Assembly: GCA_946902875.1 (NCBI GenBank)
Contig: OX336338.1
Coordinates: forward strand, 9,291,971-9,355,970
DNA from: Nematopogon swammerdamellus
Lineage: Eukaryota > Arthropoda > Insecta > Lepidoptera > Adelidae
Direction: 5' to 3'
Length of the DNA stretch: 64,000 nt
A program made the translations under genes and the position numbers. Positions 31,653-42,800 of this stretch are shown here, in pieces; the first letter of the stretch is position 1; every line of letters begins with the position of its first letter. A model generated the notes under the pieces. That model worked only from the letters and a program-made list of their open reading frames with translations. It was not told the origin of the DNA and did not search any database.

Positions 31653-34600
31653 GTATGGTATCTATACTTCAAACGTATCTCATCTCTTTTCTTCTTTTTT
31701 CTTCTTCTTAACTTTCTTTTTCAACAGCGTCCACCATGCTATCTATCATAGGCTACTTATCAATAACACCCGAAATTACTTAGCAATCTACAATTTGTAT
31801 TTTTCAGGTCATATACGAGTAAGTAATATCGCCTAATAGCCGTTTTATACAAATATTACTATATTCGGTCGGTACTCGAGAAGGGGGCATTATTCGGCCA
31901 ACGTTGGTTGATTCTGATTGCATGTCTCAAAGTACTTTAGTCTATTGCTGGATTAGAAACTAAATAGTTTGCCATATTTGGTGAATGTGTAGTGGAGGCT
32001 TATAGGAAGGAAGGATGGGAAGCCGGATCCATAGAGGTTCATCTTCTCGGAATCTTCAGAGTAGCCATTTTGTTTCGGCCGAAGACGTGACACGGAAAGA
32101 GGCTCCGCCGGGTCGTAGTGATGTTAGCCGTCAATGACTAATATATAGCGAGCGCTTGTACAGCCCACAGTACATACAGCGGCGGCATCGCATCGGTCTC
32201 TCGAGGCGAGAACCAACCGGTTTGAAGGCGAGCCGCGGCCGCATGGCATGGCTCAACCTTCGAAGCGGCCCGTTGGGCGACTTTTAGGTGCACCGTCGCG
32301 TCGCGTCGGTCGTCGCGGTCTAAAGCCAATTATGTACCACACCACACCTACAATCTTGTAGCACCGAAGCGGAAAACAATTTACACAGTATAAAACGTTA
32401 AAACACAGAACTGTTGTAATAAATGTGCTAATGCAATTACTGTAATTAATTATGAACTTAATATAAATATGTATATAATATCAAATAGAATACAGTTATT
32501 TGCATAGACTAAATAATAAGAAATATTGGTTCCAGTATTACTGAAAATTTTCTGTAATATGATATTGTATCACCTGCTTCATGATGTCTAACCATTCCCC
32601 TTTCCCTTTTCATGTATGATACATAAATAAATATATAAATAAATAAATAAAATGTTTATTCATAATCAGGCAGTACAGTGATGATCATTAAATTTAGCTT
32701 ATACCTAATAATCGTGCATCTATAGAATATAAGTATAGTGCCCAGCCCCATGACAGGAATAGCATATGGCACAGCTTGCGACTCCATAAAGCTCACGAGC
32801 TACATGTTCCCGCCGAAGGTATTTAGGTGCCTTGTCGGTAGACGCCCTGAGTTCACCCTTCCTTCCGTCCGCACTTCACTTTTATCTACATCTCTGTTTT
32901 TTTATGAGCGCAGATCTTAATTATTTTGTAAATATGAAATTATATTTACAAATTAATACATTGCGAATAAAGGGTCGCGAATCTGAACTGTTTGTTAGCA
33001 TAGTGATTTGCTAAACTTACTTTTTGTTTTCCTTTTTCAATCTTTTGAAATATTATTGAGATATTATTTTCGAATATTTCAACCATCACGCGTAGGTAGG
33101 TACGCGGCGCTCGATACAGATTCCGCTTATGGTTGGAGGAGAGGTCACTACCCCATTTACCCCTCGTTATTTCCCTTGAATGCCCCATGCGGTGTGTTTG
33201 ACTTGATCTGTATGCGTGAGAGCACACTGTTCTGAACATCGCGCATCGTTCAGATTTAGAACCTTATCACACTCACCTTTGTTCGTCGCTTGTTGTATTT
33301 AAAGAAGCATTTATAAAGCTAAACAGTGTGACAACATTCTACTAATGTCTCTCGGCTGAGGGCCCATGGTACAATGGTAGGCGGAAACGCTCTGTTGACT
33401 CCACGTAAACGAAGCGAGACCCCACACAGCAGGTCCATTGCACCTGTAGGTAGGTACTGTAGCGCTCTGGGCATGTACATAGGCAATATACACACATTTA
33501 CGCGATACACACATATGTACACTCTTACAAAGTGTTTTCACTATTTTGGTTGAATTTCATTTCTTATCGTTTTAATTTACAGGGTCATTTAGCGACTAAT
33601 GACCGTTTTCGCCACCTTCTGTTTAGTATCATCCAACAGTTAGGTACCTATGCCGGTTAAACGTTCACGTTTCTCATACATTATAAACGAGTTAACTGGT
33701 AGCAAAATTTTAGCCGAAGGTGATGAAATCGGTCGTTAGTGCATTGAAGCCCAAAAAAGAATTCGATTTATTGAGATGGTTTATAGGTACTGTTATATTC
33801 TTAGGTAAAATATTATTCGCAAGAATTTAAACCTAATACCGGAAGTAAGTAAATTTTCGTTATATATATAATAAACTTACAATGCTTAGAATATATATTT
33901 TCTCGTCTTCTCGTTCGTCTTACTTTTTATTTATTTTTTTATATATAAAAATTAAACAAAGCCTCTATGACCTAAGTGCGAGAGGATATAGATTCGATCG
34001 GGCACACCTGCGCGCATTTATCATTCCGCCTTTAATAACTTAGTACAACTTTAATTACATAACCTACTGTATGGCATAATGTTATGTTAACGGAAAGTAT
34101 ATTGTGCTGAAATGGAAACGGTGTTATCGGTCTGTGTGTACGTGTTCAATCTACATAAGCGTGAAGTGTGCGTGTGTGTGAAAACCTTGACGGATCTCCA
34201 AACACCTGTTGCGGGCACGTTCGTCTACCTGCCTGTGGCCAGTGGCCGAGAACGCATTAACACTTTTATTCTAGAAAAAAATATAAGGGTCCCTTTACTT
34301 CTTCCTTTACTTTACTTTGGTAGGGTCCTTTACTTTACCCTTAAACAATATGTTATGCCTGAACTTGCTATAACATGCGCTGAGGGTAATAAACGTTTTT
34401 TAACGCAATTAATAATTTGACAAAAAAATCTATTAATTAAAGTCAATAATGATCATAAAAGTTCAATTCAATTCAAGCAAACTTAATTTTTTGTTTTATT
34501 TTTGTAAATATGTTTTTTTATAAACCTCATCACGTCATTACATAACCTACATAATATATGGTACTTGTTTCAGACTACATCCACGACATTCGCTACGTGA

Positions 34601-37600
34601 GCAAGACGGGAGGGGGCGGCGGCGGAGGCGTCGCGGCCGCAGGCGGAACTGTGAGCGCTGCTGACGTCAGAAGTGAGTCATGCATGCATGATACCTCCTA
34701 TTTTATTATTGTTGTTTAATTTATAATTTATAATTTAATATAGGTACCTACACCGTAGATTGAATAGTAGATAGATTGATAGTAGATTGACCGCCTATAA
34801 TAATAGCTGTGCCCGCGGCTCCGCTCGCTGTAAAGTCAATGTAAAATCGGATTTCAGAGATTTTCTTACAAGAAGCTAGTAGGTACCTACTTTAGGTTTT
34901 AAAAATTTGTCTAAGTATTTTATTTACTGAAATGTTAAATGCTAAATATGTAAGATTTAAAATAACGCAATTATCAAAATAACTATGATTAGGTTTTTTT
35001 AAGTGTTTATAGCTTATCTTGCAATTTGCGATTTTCGAAAAATATGGGTACCTACCTATAACTCCGGAGAAAAAAACAAATGAAATGCACGCATCAGCTT
35101 TAAGCTGTTGGTGCTATAAATAATAATGCAATCCACAGCCAGTTCTCCATTATCTATCACAGACAGATTGTGATAGGATAGTGGACCGGGAGGCGAGGCG
35201 TGCAAAGCTCGTCGATATCGCCGTGCCGCACGATGGTAACCTCGTCAGTAAGGAAGCATAGAAGATGTTAAAGTATCTGGATCTACAGCACGAGGTTAAC
35301 AAAATGTGGCCCGTCGACTCGACGATCGTTGTCCCTATTGTCGTATCGGCGCATGGGCTGGTAGCTAAGAGCCTCGACGACCAGCTTGAGAGGCCCTAGC
35401 TGAGTGGTTGAATTGAGGGCCAGATCCAGAAAGCAGCTCGACACATGCGCTCATCGTTCGGAGATTTCTCTCCCTGGGGCCTGGGGCCAGACCCGACCAT
35501 CAGTAGCCTGGGTTCGCCCGGCCTCGGTGTGGTGGAAACTCCGTTTACTTTTGTATTAATTTTAGAGTTTAAGTTTGTAAATATGTAAAATTATGTACAT
35601 AAAAAGTGTTAATAAATTAATAACATAATCATATTAGGTAACTAAGCAACAATCTCAGCTAAGCCTAGAAGATCGTTGTAGCTCATGGATTAGCGCATAT
35701 CCTCCTTCACTGTCTCATCGAAATGTGAAGGAAGCTATGATTAGCGGCATCAGAGGACCCGCAATTTCGCCATTACAGTTGAACAGCTACGCCGTTGATA
35801 AGCGAGGTGCCTTGTCTTGCAACGTGCACATTTGCGCTAACTCACTTGCTTTGACTTGACTTGCGCATGATTTACTCTAGTCTGTCTGCGCATTTATGTA
35901 ATGTTATTTAATTATTTACCCATGAAATTAGCGAATACAAGCGAAAGAAGAAAGCGCACCAACTCAATGTTTCAATGTGGCACGCAGTGCGATTTTTGTT
36001 ATATTTTAATTTATTCGGCCTTTGAAAGTTATTCCTGAATGTATTGAGCTAAGCGAATGAATGAGATGTTAGGTGAAATAGATCTGGTAAAATTGTTAAA
36101 TAGACCTAATTATAAATTACTAATAGCAATACTCACACACAACTCACAAGCCGAATCTTGCATGGCTCTTGCGTCTTGCGTAAGGTATCTACGCCCAATT
36201 CAGAAGAACAGGGTTTTTCAATAGGGACCGGGTAAATTTGAATTGAAATAAAAACACATTGATTATTTGCAATTAGATTATATTTTATTTCATTTAAGGC
36301 TTACTCTTCGGCATTACCTATTTATAGAATACCACATCCTTCAAATGACCACCTCGGCTTCGTATGGTAGCGTGAATACGAGAGGTCCTATTTTTCCATC
36401 TCTCTTTCCATCTCTCGACATAATATCTCATTGATGACGCGTGTCTTTAAGCCTTCGACAGTTTGTGGCTTGTACACTAATGACACTAATGATTTCACAC
36501 AACCCCATAAAAAATAATCAAGAGGCGTTAAATCACATCATCTTGGAGACCACGTCTTGTCTCCGAATCTGGAGATCAAGAACACGTTAAATTTATCTTT
36601 TTTTATGGAAACTGACACGGTTGGCTACATCACCTACTACATCCATGATGTCAGCCTATAACACCTCTTTCAATAAATCGACTGTTTCAGCCCAATTGGC
36701 GAAGTTTCGGCGTTGGGAATGGTCACTAAACTTTAGTTCTTGCGTCAGCTGTACAAGACAATACAGACCCAAGTATTTTATGGCAAAATATTTGGCCAAG
36801 TTGGAGCCTGTGGCAGACTTCTTGAGAAAGTCGCGGAACTGACAAGTCCGGGGTTTCTCGCACAATCTCAGCCACCAATTTTTGTCGGAGTTTCGCACAT
36901 TTCGCGACGATCAGGAGGATGATCCATCACCGAGCCAGTGCATCCAAATTGTTTCACTATGTGACGGTACACTAGTATCCTCCTTAGGACGATTATGTGG
37001 ACCTTAAGTTTCTAGTGACGCTCAAAACGTGTGACGAATTGAACTACTGTTTTGATAATAGAGTTTAACCATTTCAACGCACTGTTAAACTATCATCATC
37101 GTTCGACTCATCTCCACAATGCCGAACATTTACTAACTCATCTGTCAAAAATTCGCGCCAACCAACAGACAATCCCACATGGCCGCCATCAGCTGCCAAA
37201 TATACCCTGTCCCTATTGAAAAACCCCGCATCTTGTCAAATTGCTAACGATGCTGAATAAAATTGCTAACATAACAATAACCTTGCAGGCATGGCTGCAG
37301 GAAGGTTATTTTACCTATTGTTGCGAAATCAATATTTATCAAATCGTATAAATTTTAAGTCTTATTTAAAAGATGACATGCCTAGTAATAATTCGTTGAG
37401 AACGAAAAATTACCAATAGAAAATAACGTCATAGTTTTATTTAATCGAATAAGTATACGTAGGTACCCCTTATTACTAGGTGATAGGGCTTAACTCGTCC
37501 GAATTGGTACCGCCGCACTGAATCAAGGACGGCGAAACGGCTAAGAAAATAGTTAGTGATTTTCCGTAAATTTCGGAGTAGCCGATACGACGAAAGGGAA

Positions 37601-38559
37601 GCACTGACGTGGCACCTAGCTCAACAAGGTGTGAAATAGGCTGACGTCACGATTGTAGTCACGATGTCAGGTACCATAAAATAAAAAATAACGGAATAAA
37701 AATACCTAGATGTTTTCAATAATTACTGTGCCTTTCCATCTTCAAGTAGCCCGTTCATTGCAGGTCTGCAGCTGCAAGCGAAGACTGCCCTCATCATCAG
37801 CAGCGTATTGCTCGCCCTGTTCGTTCTCACATGCCTGTTCAAGTGCTGGCGTTATACAAAGAACAACAAGAACAAGTTCTCTTGGAAGTACGTCAAGCAG
37901 AAGTGGCATCTGTCCAAGGTGAGACCTGCGGCCTCGACCTCCTTCACCCTATTTCACCTCGAGCAGCTCGTCGCCAAATGGAGAAATACCTTGTCAGCGA
38001 GACGTGTCGTAGTAATCATCCTTCCTTGCTCGCATAAAAATTTCATTGCCTCGGCTTTTTGCACAGTTTATGAATTGTATTAATTAATTACGACGACGAC
38101 GGTCGGTTTTGGCTCACAGAAACTAATACATGAAATGAATGACTATGTTTATGATTATTAAAAAACCCCCGACTCTTAAAAAGTCAAAAATAATTCCCGT
38201 TTACTTACTTAAAGGAGTCGGTAGACCGCTAAGTAAATTCCCGCGCAACTTTTGAGTCTTTATATTTAATTTACTTAGCGGTCCCCCGACTCCTTTAAGT
38301 AAGTAAACGGGAATTATTTTTGACTTTTTAAGAGTCGGGGGTTTTTTAAATTTGTAATTTAACTTTTATTTCAAGCTTTTTAAAAAAAACCGCATGCAAA
38401 TCGGTCCACTTTTGAAGATAATAATTTTTTTTATTACTTAATTACTTAATTACTTGATTACAAACATAGCTAAGAACCATCCCGATTAAACAGGCTTCCT
38501 AATAAAAAAAACCGCATCCAAATCGGTCCATCCGTTTGGGAGCTACGATGCCACAGACA

Positions 38560-38600
<41 letters not shown>

Positions 38601-39664
38601 AACTTATAACACCCCTCCGTTTTTTTCGTCGGGGGTTAATAAGGTATCCGTGATTTGTATTTAATGGAAGAACATTTCGACCAAAATGAAGAACGCACTC
38701 CCTGACCATCTATTTCCTCTCAAGGGAGAGATTTTTCAAAAATGACTTGAAAAGGCTCATGTCAGGCCGGTATGGCATTCGCAATCCCCATGCATCACAG
38801 AATTTCCATAAGCATCGTTAGACACCTAATCGTAGGTGAAACGGTGCAAGATGTCGCGCTATCCAGAAAAAAAAATTCACTGTGTAACCGAGAACACTTT
38901 ATCATTGTCTGTTAAGTAACTACGAGAAAATATTAAATGTGCCGCAGTCTCATACAAAATACTGCCTGCTAAGAATTTTGTCACGCCGAATACCGATACC
39001 AGCTACAAAACTGAATAACGCAGTATTGGCAACACTTATTTGCGATAAATTTTCTATTTATTTTCCCTTGAAGTTCAGCAAGCGATGTCTGTCCGAAAAA
39101 CTCATCATCACCATAAAATGGTATCGGTCCACTGCTGGACATAGACCTCTCCCAAGGTACGTCACCACACGCGGTCTTCCGCTCTTCTCATCCATCCATT
39201 CCCGGTTACTTATTTTAGGTCGTTCGTCCACCTAGCCGGTGGGCGCCCCGCGTTGCGTTAGCTTGTGCTTGATCAAGCATTGATTGATTCAATCACCCCA
39301 GCGGATATCGGGTATGAGGCAGACGTGCCCATCTCACTGTCACTTCAGCTTAATTCATAATGTCTGATTGCAGAGCCGCGTGAAGCAGTACCCCACTGAC
39401 CTGACGCACCACAACCCGCACGCCGAGACGGCGAAGTCGCCCAAGCGGGAACTGAAGCTGGAAATGAGAACAGGAGCGTCGCAGGAGCCGGCTGCCCCGC
39501 CACGCCGCCAGCAGCCTCAAGACGTGGACTCTGTGCCGCGCACTGTCAGCACCTGTGTTAGCACTAGGCATCCTGCTGAGGACACAACGCTCGACTACTC
39601 CTACGATAACATGGCGCTTAATGTCACTCCGCCGCCTGCTAACGCAACCACTCAACATTTTTGA
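31433..39664 (+). CDS. grnd: Grindelwald-like TNF receptor (4 coding exons)
   Basis: Join 31433-31652, 34574-34672, 37764-37918, 39374-39664: 765 bases, 254 aa. All junctions are GT/AG and the phases match (1, 1, 0). Residues 1-22 are a signal peptide ending VLA. Residues 31-72 form a cysteine-rich domain with eight cysteines (31, 36, 42, 49, 52, 56, 68, 72) and the segment CDQKHHNYDSGMC. A glycine/alanine-rich stalk follows, then a single membrane helix at about 114-132 and a cytoplasmic tail of about 120 aa ending YDNMALNVTP and a short extension. In Drosophila, Grindelwald (about 240 aa) is an Eiger/TNF receptor that signals to JNK through its tail and binds the polarity protein Veli. The layout, cysteine spacing and HNYD motif fit that family better than Wengen. 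Identification is from memory. A noncoding first exon is likely, because AG precedes the start by 14 bases. Confidence 0.75.
32090..32340. promoter_or_regulatory. CpG-rich island in grnd intron 1
   Basis: GC-rich block with CGGCGGCATCGCATCGG, GCGAGCCGCGGCCGCATGG and CCGTCGCGTCGCGTCGGTCG, bounded by AT-rich sequence. It could be an intronic promoter or enhancer or an unknown exon. No clear splice sites frame it. The 63-aa reverse frame is not supported. Confidence 0.3.
32341..34573. other. Rest of grnd intron 1
   Basis: AT-rich. A reversed LINE-like tail, AAATAAATAAATAAAATG followed by TTTATTCATAATCAGGCAG, lies at about 32620-32680. The short frames between 32738 and 34420 have no recognisable motif. 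Confidence 0.4.
34574..34672 (+). CDS. grnd: grnd exon 2: juxtamembrane stalk
   Basis: Acceptor TTTCAG at 34573, donor A|GTGAGT at 34673. It encodes residues 74-106: DYIHDIRYVSKTG, a run of seven glycines, then VAAAGGTVSAADVR. The low-complexity glycine/alanine stalk is codon-diverse only in part (GGG GGC GGC GGC GGA GGC). Confidence 0.8.
34797..34900 (-). mobile_element. Helitron 3' terminus fragment, reverse
   Basis: TAGCTGTGCCCGCGGCTCCG followed by CTCGCTGTAAAG is the reverse complement of the lepidopteran Helitron 3' hairpin. The terminal C of CTAG is mutated. Similar ends are at 40507 and 47855. Confidence 0.5.
35150..35620 (+). mobile_element. Decayed LINE ORF2 3' fragment
   Basis: Forward translation, with frameshifts, gives recognisable pieces such as LVDIAVPHDGNLV and, further on, VPIVVSAHGLVAKSLDDQL-like residues. 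These resemble the C-terminal part of a non-LTR retrotransposon polyprotein common in Lepidoptera. Stops and frame changes show it is dead. A 3' UTR-like AT-rich tail runs to about 35620. Confidence 0.55.
35640..36205. other. grnd intron 2 spacer
   Basis: AT-rich with no recognised repeat or frame. Confidence 0.4.
36211..37226 (-). pseudogene. Dead mariner/Tc1-like transposon with 30-bp TIRs
   Basis: GGGTTTTTCAATAGGGAC at 36211 is matched in reverse at 37209-37226 (GTCCCTATTGAAAAACCC). Reverse-strand translation near 36545-36380 reads CDLTPLDYFLWGCVKS, then YKPQTVEGLKTRVINEIL, the final catalytic region of mariner/Tc1-like DDE transposases. In-frame stops precede and follow this piece, and SLV is duplicated (SLVSLVYKPQ). 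A family D fragment (36597-36663) interrupts the body. The N-terminal half (36665-37000) is only faintly readable. It lies in grnd intron 2. Confidence 0.7.
36597..36663 (-). repeat. Repeat family D fragment inside the mariner-like element
   Basis: TTTTATGGAAACTGACACGG, TTGGCTACATCACCTAC and GATGTCAGCC(T)ATAACACC match the reversed family D start. Confidence 0.65.
37468..37682 (+). repeat. Repeat family D copy
   Basis: TTATTACTAGGTGATAGGGC, TTGGTACCGCCGCACTGAAT, CGAAAGGGAAGCACTGACG and TGGCACCTAGCTCAACAAGG, in the order seen at 41713-41950. It lies 80 bases before grnd exon 3. Confidence 0.7.
37764..37918 (+). CDS. grnd: grnd exon 3: transmembrane helix
   Basis: Acceptor CATTGCAG at 37763, donor AAG|GTGAGA. 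It encodes residues 107-158. ALIISSVLLALFVLTCLF is the membrane span, followed by a basic juxtamembrane stretch (KCWRYTKNNKNKFSWKYVKQ), which fits the inside-positive rule. Confidence 0.85.
38158..38350. repeat. Foldback MITE with about 80-bp arms
   Basis: The left arm (AAACCCCCGACTCTTAAAAA ... ACCGCTAAGTAAATT) and right arm (AATTTACTTAGCGGT ... TTTTTAAGAGTCGGGGGTTT) are reverse complements around a loop of about 33 bases. Related arms without the full fold are at 4620-4740 and 2640-2690. Confidence 0.75.
38351..38640 (-). repeat. Repeat family B relative with (AC)n microsatellite
   Basis: AAACCGCATGCAAATCGGTC occurs here and, diverged, 4440-4600 holds its reverse. CACACA repeats run at 38562-38596, followed by CACCCCTCCGTTTTTT. 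Confidence 0.55.
38745..38870 (+). repeat. LINE-like fragment shared with 53818-53940
   Basis: GAAAAGGCTCATGTCAGGCC, ATGCATCACAGAATTTCC and GTTAGACACCTAATCGTAGG are the reverse complement of the block at 53818-53940. Confidence 0.55.
39100..39250 (-). repeat. RTE-like LINE tail, reverse
   Basis: GGTCCACTGCTGGACATAGA followed by CCTCTCCCAAGG is the reverse of the RTE-type tail (CCTATGTCCAGCAGTGGAC). The adjacent CCGGTGGGCGCCCCGCG belongs to the same diverged copy. Confidence 0.5.
39374..39664 (+). CDS. grnd: grnd exon 4: cytoplasmic tail
   Basis: Acceptor GATTGCAG at 39373; stop TGA at 39662-39664. It encodes residues 159-254, starting SRVKQYPTDLTHHNP. A basic SPKRELKLEMR segment and a proline-rich stretch follow. 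The end is DTTLDYSYDNMALNVTPPP and a short tail. The tyrosine-containing YDNMALNVTP end is the conserved family C-terminus as I recall it. Confidence 0.85.
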   Translation, partial: SRVKQYPTDLTHHNPHAETAKSPKRELKLEMRTGASQEPAAPPRRQQPQDVDSVPRTVSTCVSTRHPAEDTTLDYSYDNMALNVTPPPANATTQHF

Positions 39665-40500
39665 GCGCAGCTCTGATATACCCCATCTACAATATCGAGG
39701 AAAGGGCCCTATGCACTATTCGGGACTTATTCCCATATTCCCATCACAATCCCAAGAAAGACCTTGTGCAATTATGGGTGGTCTTTGGTAACTATGATAT
39801 TCCAAAATTTGAATTATTGGAACAGACTCAGAGTGTAGTTAAACGTAACGCAGAGCGAGTTATTAACATTGGGAAAGGATATCGCGAATAGGGATGAGAA
39901 TCAATGACCTCTTCAGGTATGACCCGACAGATTGACCATTGAATCGCAATGTTGGAGGCGTGGAAAGTGTTTCTTGCATTTTTAGTCAAATCAGTCAAAT
40001 TTATATTTTATTGTCAATAGTATTTTATGCTTATAGAAACTCCAGACGAACATGTTTTCGCATGATATTACCTCAATTACCCAGTCTTTTTCGATGTTGG
40101 TGTGTCCAGTGACTCAATAACATATTTCCACGTATAAGAGGCGTTTATCTGGAGTTACATGTTTTAATAGAAATCAGAGCTAGCAAGCCCTGATTTAGGT
40201 AGTAGCTCAGGTAAGCCACTCTTTTCCTTGGATATTTCGAAGTAGTGATAAATAACTCGTATTCACATGTGAAAGAAAGCTATTGTAAAATTTATATTAG
40301 TGGTAAATTGCTACGACACACTAGTCCCCACATGAAAGTGTAGTGTACTACCATACGAATGAAGAATAAAGAAGGCAGTTCATTACCTATGGACCGGGGT
40401 TAGGTATTAGTCACATCCATGAATTAAAAGTGTACCCCAAACATGTATTATTATCTAGTTTTATTGGAATGCTCATAAACGAATCATACTTTACTTTATT
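39665..40500 (+). other. Presumed grnd 3' UTR and downstream
   Basis: Follows the stop codon. A candidate polyadenylation signal AATAAA is at 40365-40370, about 700 bases downstream. Weaker variants lie nearer. No other gene seen. Confidence 0.4.
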
Positions 40501-40504
40501 TTAT

Positions 40505-40720
40505 ACTAACCGTGGCCGCGGCTCCGCTCGCGGTAAGGTCGGTGAAAACTATGTTATTCGGTAGAGTAGGTTTCGAATAAATCACATGAAAGCTAACCGA
40601 ATTGGTACAATTTTTCCGACTGCATTCAATTTCGACCCCACTGCACAGCTCATATGAATAATGGCGTTATGCTATAATATAGCCTATATAACCTGGCGGA
40701 GATGTGTCGCATTACAAAGG
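40505..40720 (-). mobile_element. Helitron 3' terminus fragment, reverse
   Basis: ACTAACCGTGGCCGCGGCTC then CGCTCGCGGTAAGGTCGGTG matches the reversed Helitron end. A downstream body block (GACTGCATTCAATTTCGACC) recurs at 47970-47990. Confidence 0.5.
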
Positions 40721-41710
40721 AAAAAATCACAAGTAAATAGGTTGAGCCTTTCTTGAGTTTTAAGCGAACATACCTACATACCAGACGGCGTTGATATAAT
40801 ACAATAGAATATAATGTGTAGAGATTTTATAGGGCTATGTATGTCCATATACTTAAAGACCTAGATACTTAATTAGACAATAATATTTTCACTGGTAAAC
40901 ATAGGTGCATAGATGCTTAAAACAAACAGGTTAATTTTGTGAATATCCTGTAACTCTTTAGGAGTATTTCGTAAGGAAAAATTTCCGGGTTATATATATA
41001 TATATTAAGTGGAAAAATTGTGACGATATTAAAAAAAAAACCACCATGCTTTAACATTTTGAAGTTAGATATAAACAATGTATGGTGAACACAATAATTT
41101 TTTTCAGAGATTTTCGCAAAACTTTTCAATTTGATGTAACGAAATCACTCTCTGAAGCGTGTCGGAGCTATTCACTTTGTATACTTAGTGTGTAAGTACG
41201 TACGCACGAATCCATAATTTATTTTTATAGAAAGTTCTTATTATAATTTTTTTTTTAATATCTTAAGCGAAAGAAAGATTATTTTCATCAAGTCTTAAAT
41301 ATTCAGCAAATCGCATCGTTTTTGTAGTTTGTGCAATTAAATTAATATTATGTAATGAGTTTCTCATTACCTACTTGATTTATGTACTACGAGTTGTTGC
41401 TATTGACTTGGGTCATTTAAGTCAGCGTCTCTCGAAAAAATTACGTTTATATAATGTTAATGTATTAGAAAGTGTACTTAAGTAAATAAGTATTTACTAG
41501 TTTACTATGTAGTTGTAAGAAAAGTATCCATACGAAACATTCCATTAAATGTGTTAAGTTTTATCATGTATTAGTAGGTAGGTTACGTATATTTGTGTAA
41601 GCAAAAGCGTGGTGCAAAGAAATTATGGTTGGTATTCTAATCTGGACAAATAATATTACTTCACCGTACCATAGATTTCCGTACTCCGTACGGCAGCCTA
41701 ATACTAAGCC
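40721..41710. other. No gene seen
   Basis: AT-rich spacer with a TATATATATATATTAA run near 40992. Nothing recognised. Confidence 0.4.
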
Positions 41711-41712
41711 TC

Positions 41713-41950
41713 CCTTACTATATTACTAGGTGGTAGGGTTTAACCCGACCGGGTTGGTACCACCGCACTGAATGAAAGGTCGGTCGAAACGGCTATATAA
41801 ATAGTTTGTGTTTTCCGTCCAGTACAGTGTAGCCGGCACGACCGAAGGGAAGCACTGACGTGGCACCAAGTTCACCCGGTGTTATGGGCTGACATAACGG
41901 ATGCTGTAGGTGATGTAGCCAACCGTGTCAGTTTCCAAAAAAAAAAAAAG
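41713..41950 (+). repeat. Repeat family D copy, near full length
   Basis: TATTACTAGGTGGTAGGG, TTGGTACCACCGCACTGAAT, CGACCGAAGGGAAGCACTG, GTTCACCCGGTGTTATGGGC, then GGTGATGTAGCCAACCGTG and a poly-A tail. The 3' poly-A favours a SINE-like origin. Confidence 0.7.
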
Positions 41951-42069
41951 AAAAAAAAAGGATATACCAATGTATGAGTATGGTGAGTTGAAACAATATC
42001 TACGGGTTTCAGTTCAGTTTCAGATTCAATTTATTTATTGATTCAGTAGTCAATAAATTACACTTGGAT

Positions 42070-42470
42070 AAGTTGGAAGAAAGGATGATATGAGATTAGC
42101 TAAAGAAATTTTTGGAGCGAATGTGAGTGGAAAAGCAGGGAAGGGTCGCCGTAGGCGCACGTACCTTGACCAGCAGATCTACCGGCGTTAACTCACTCGC
42201 ATATTTCAACCAATAGCCGGGCCGGATACCTCACCGAACGCCTTCTGATTGGTTGAGTGAGCTCGTTTCTCATATTCACATCGGCGAGTGAGTAACGCCG
42301 GTACAGGGGCAGATCGGGCATGCGCTCGAAAAGGGTCAAGTGCGTAGTACCCGTAATCGACGAGCATGTATAAAGGAACATTACGTGAGTGAAAGAGGCG
42401 GCAGAGGTGTGACCGGATCGTGGCACGTGGAGATCCGCTGTCTCTGCCTACCCCAATGGCAAGCAGATGT
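42070..42470 (+). mobile_element. RTE-like LINE 3' fragment split by a MITE
   Basis: Forward translation of 42070-42180 includes RLAKEIFGANVSGKAGKGRR and RRTYLDQ, resembling the C-terminus of RTE-like ORFs. After the MITE, the remainder (42304-42470) encodes ISLCLPQWQADVM-like residues in a shifted frame. The copy is dead. Confidence 0.5.
42182..42301. mobile_element. 120-bp MITE with TA duplication
   Basis: CCGGCGTTAACTCACTCGC at the left is matched by GCGAGTGAGTAACGCCGG at the right (one base indel). TA lies on both sides (42180-42181, 42302-42303). The TA duplication points to Tc1/mariner-type mobilisation. The inside also has TCAACCAATAG/TGATTGGTTGA inverted motifs. Confidence 0.7.
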
Positions 42471-42606
42471 GATGCTATATATGTAAGTCTGATATAATTT
42501 TGTATCCTCCCATTCTACGCCTCAGTACTTAGATGGGTGGCCGACAGTTGGAGGCTGACCGTGGTTCGGATTCCACGTAAAACTGTAGGTCCCATGCCTT
42601 CTTTAC

Positions 42607-42800
42607 CTTACTAGGTGGTCGGGTTTAACCCGCTCGGATTGGTACCACGCTGAATGAAAGGTCAGTTGAAAGGGATATGTAAATAGTTATTCCGTCCAGT
42701 TCAGAGGTAGCCGACACGACCGAAGGGAAGCACTGACATGGCTCCTGGTTCACTAAGGTGTTATGGGCTAACATCACGGATGTAGTAGGTGATGTAGAAC
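42607..42800 (+). repeat. Repeat family D copy, truncated
   Basis: ACTAGGTGGTCGGGTTTAAC, CGACCGAAGGGAAGCACTG and GGTGTTATGGGCTAACATC. The end after GATGTAG is lost. Confidence 0.65.

Noticed and set aside
31366..31672. Other frames overlapping grnd exon 1 (75, 86 and 89 codons)
   Set aside because: Shadows of the GC-rich exon. Only the 31433 frame has a signal peptide, ordered cysteines and matching splice phases.
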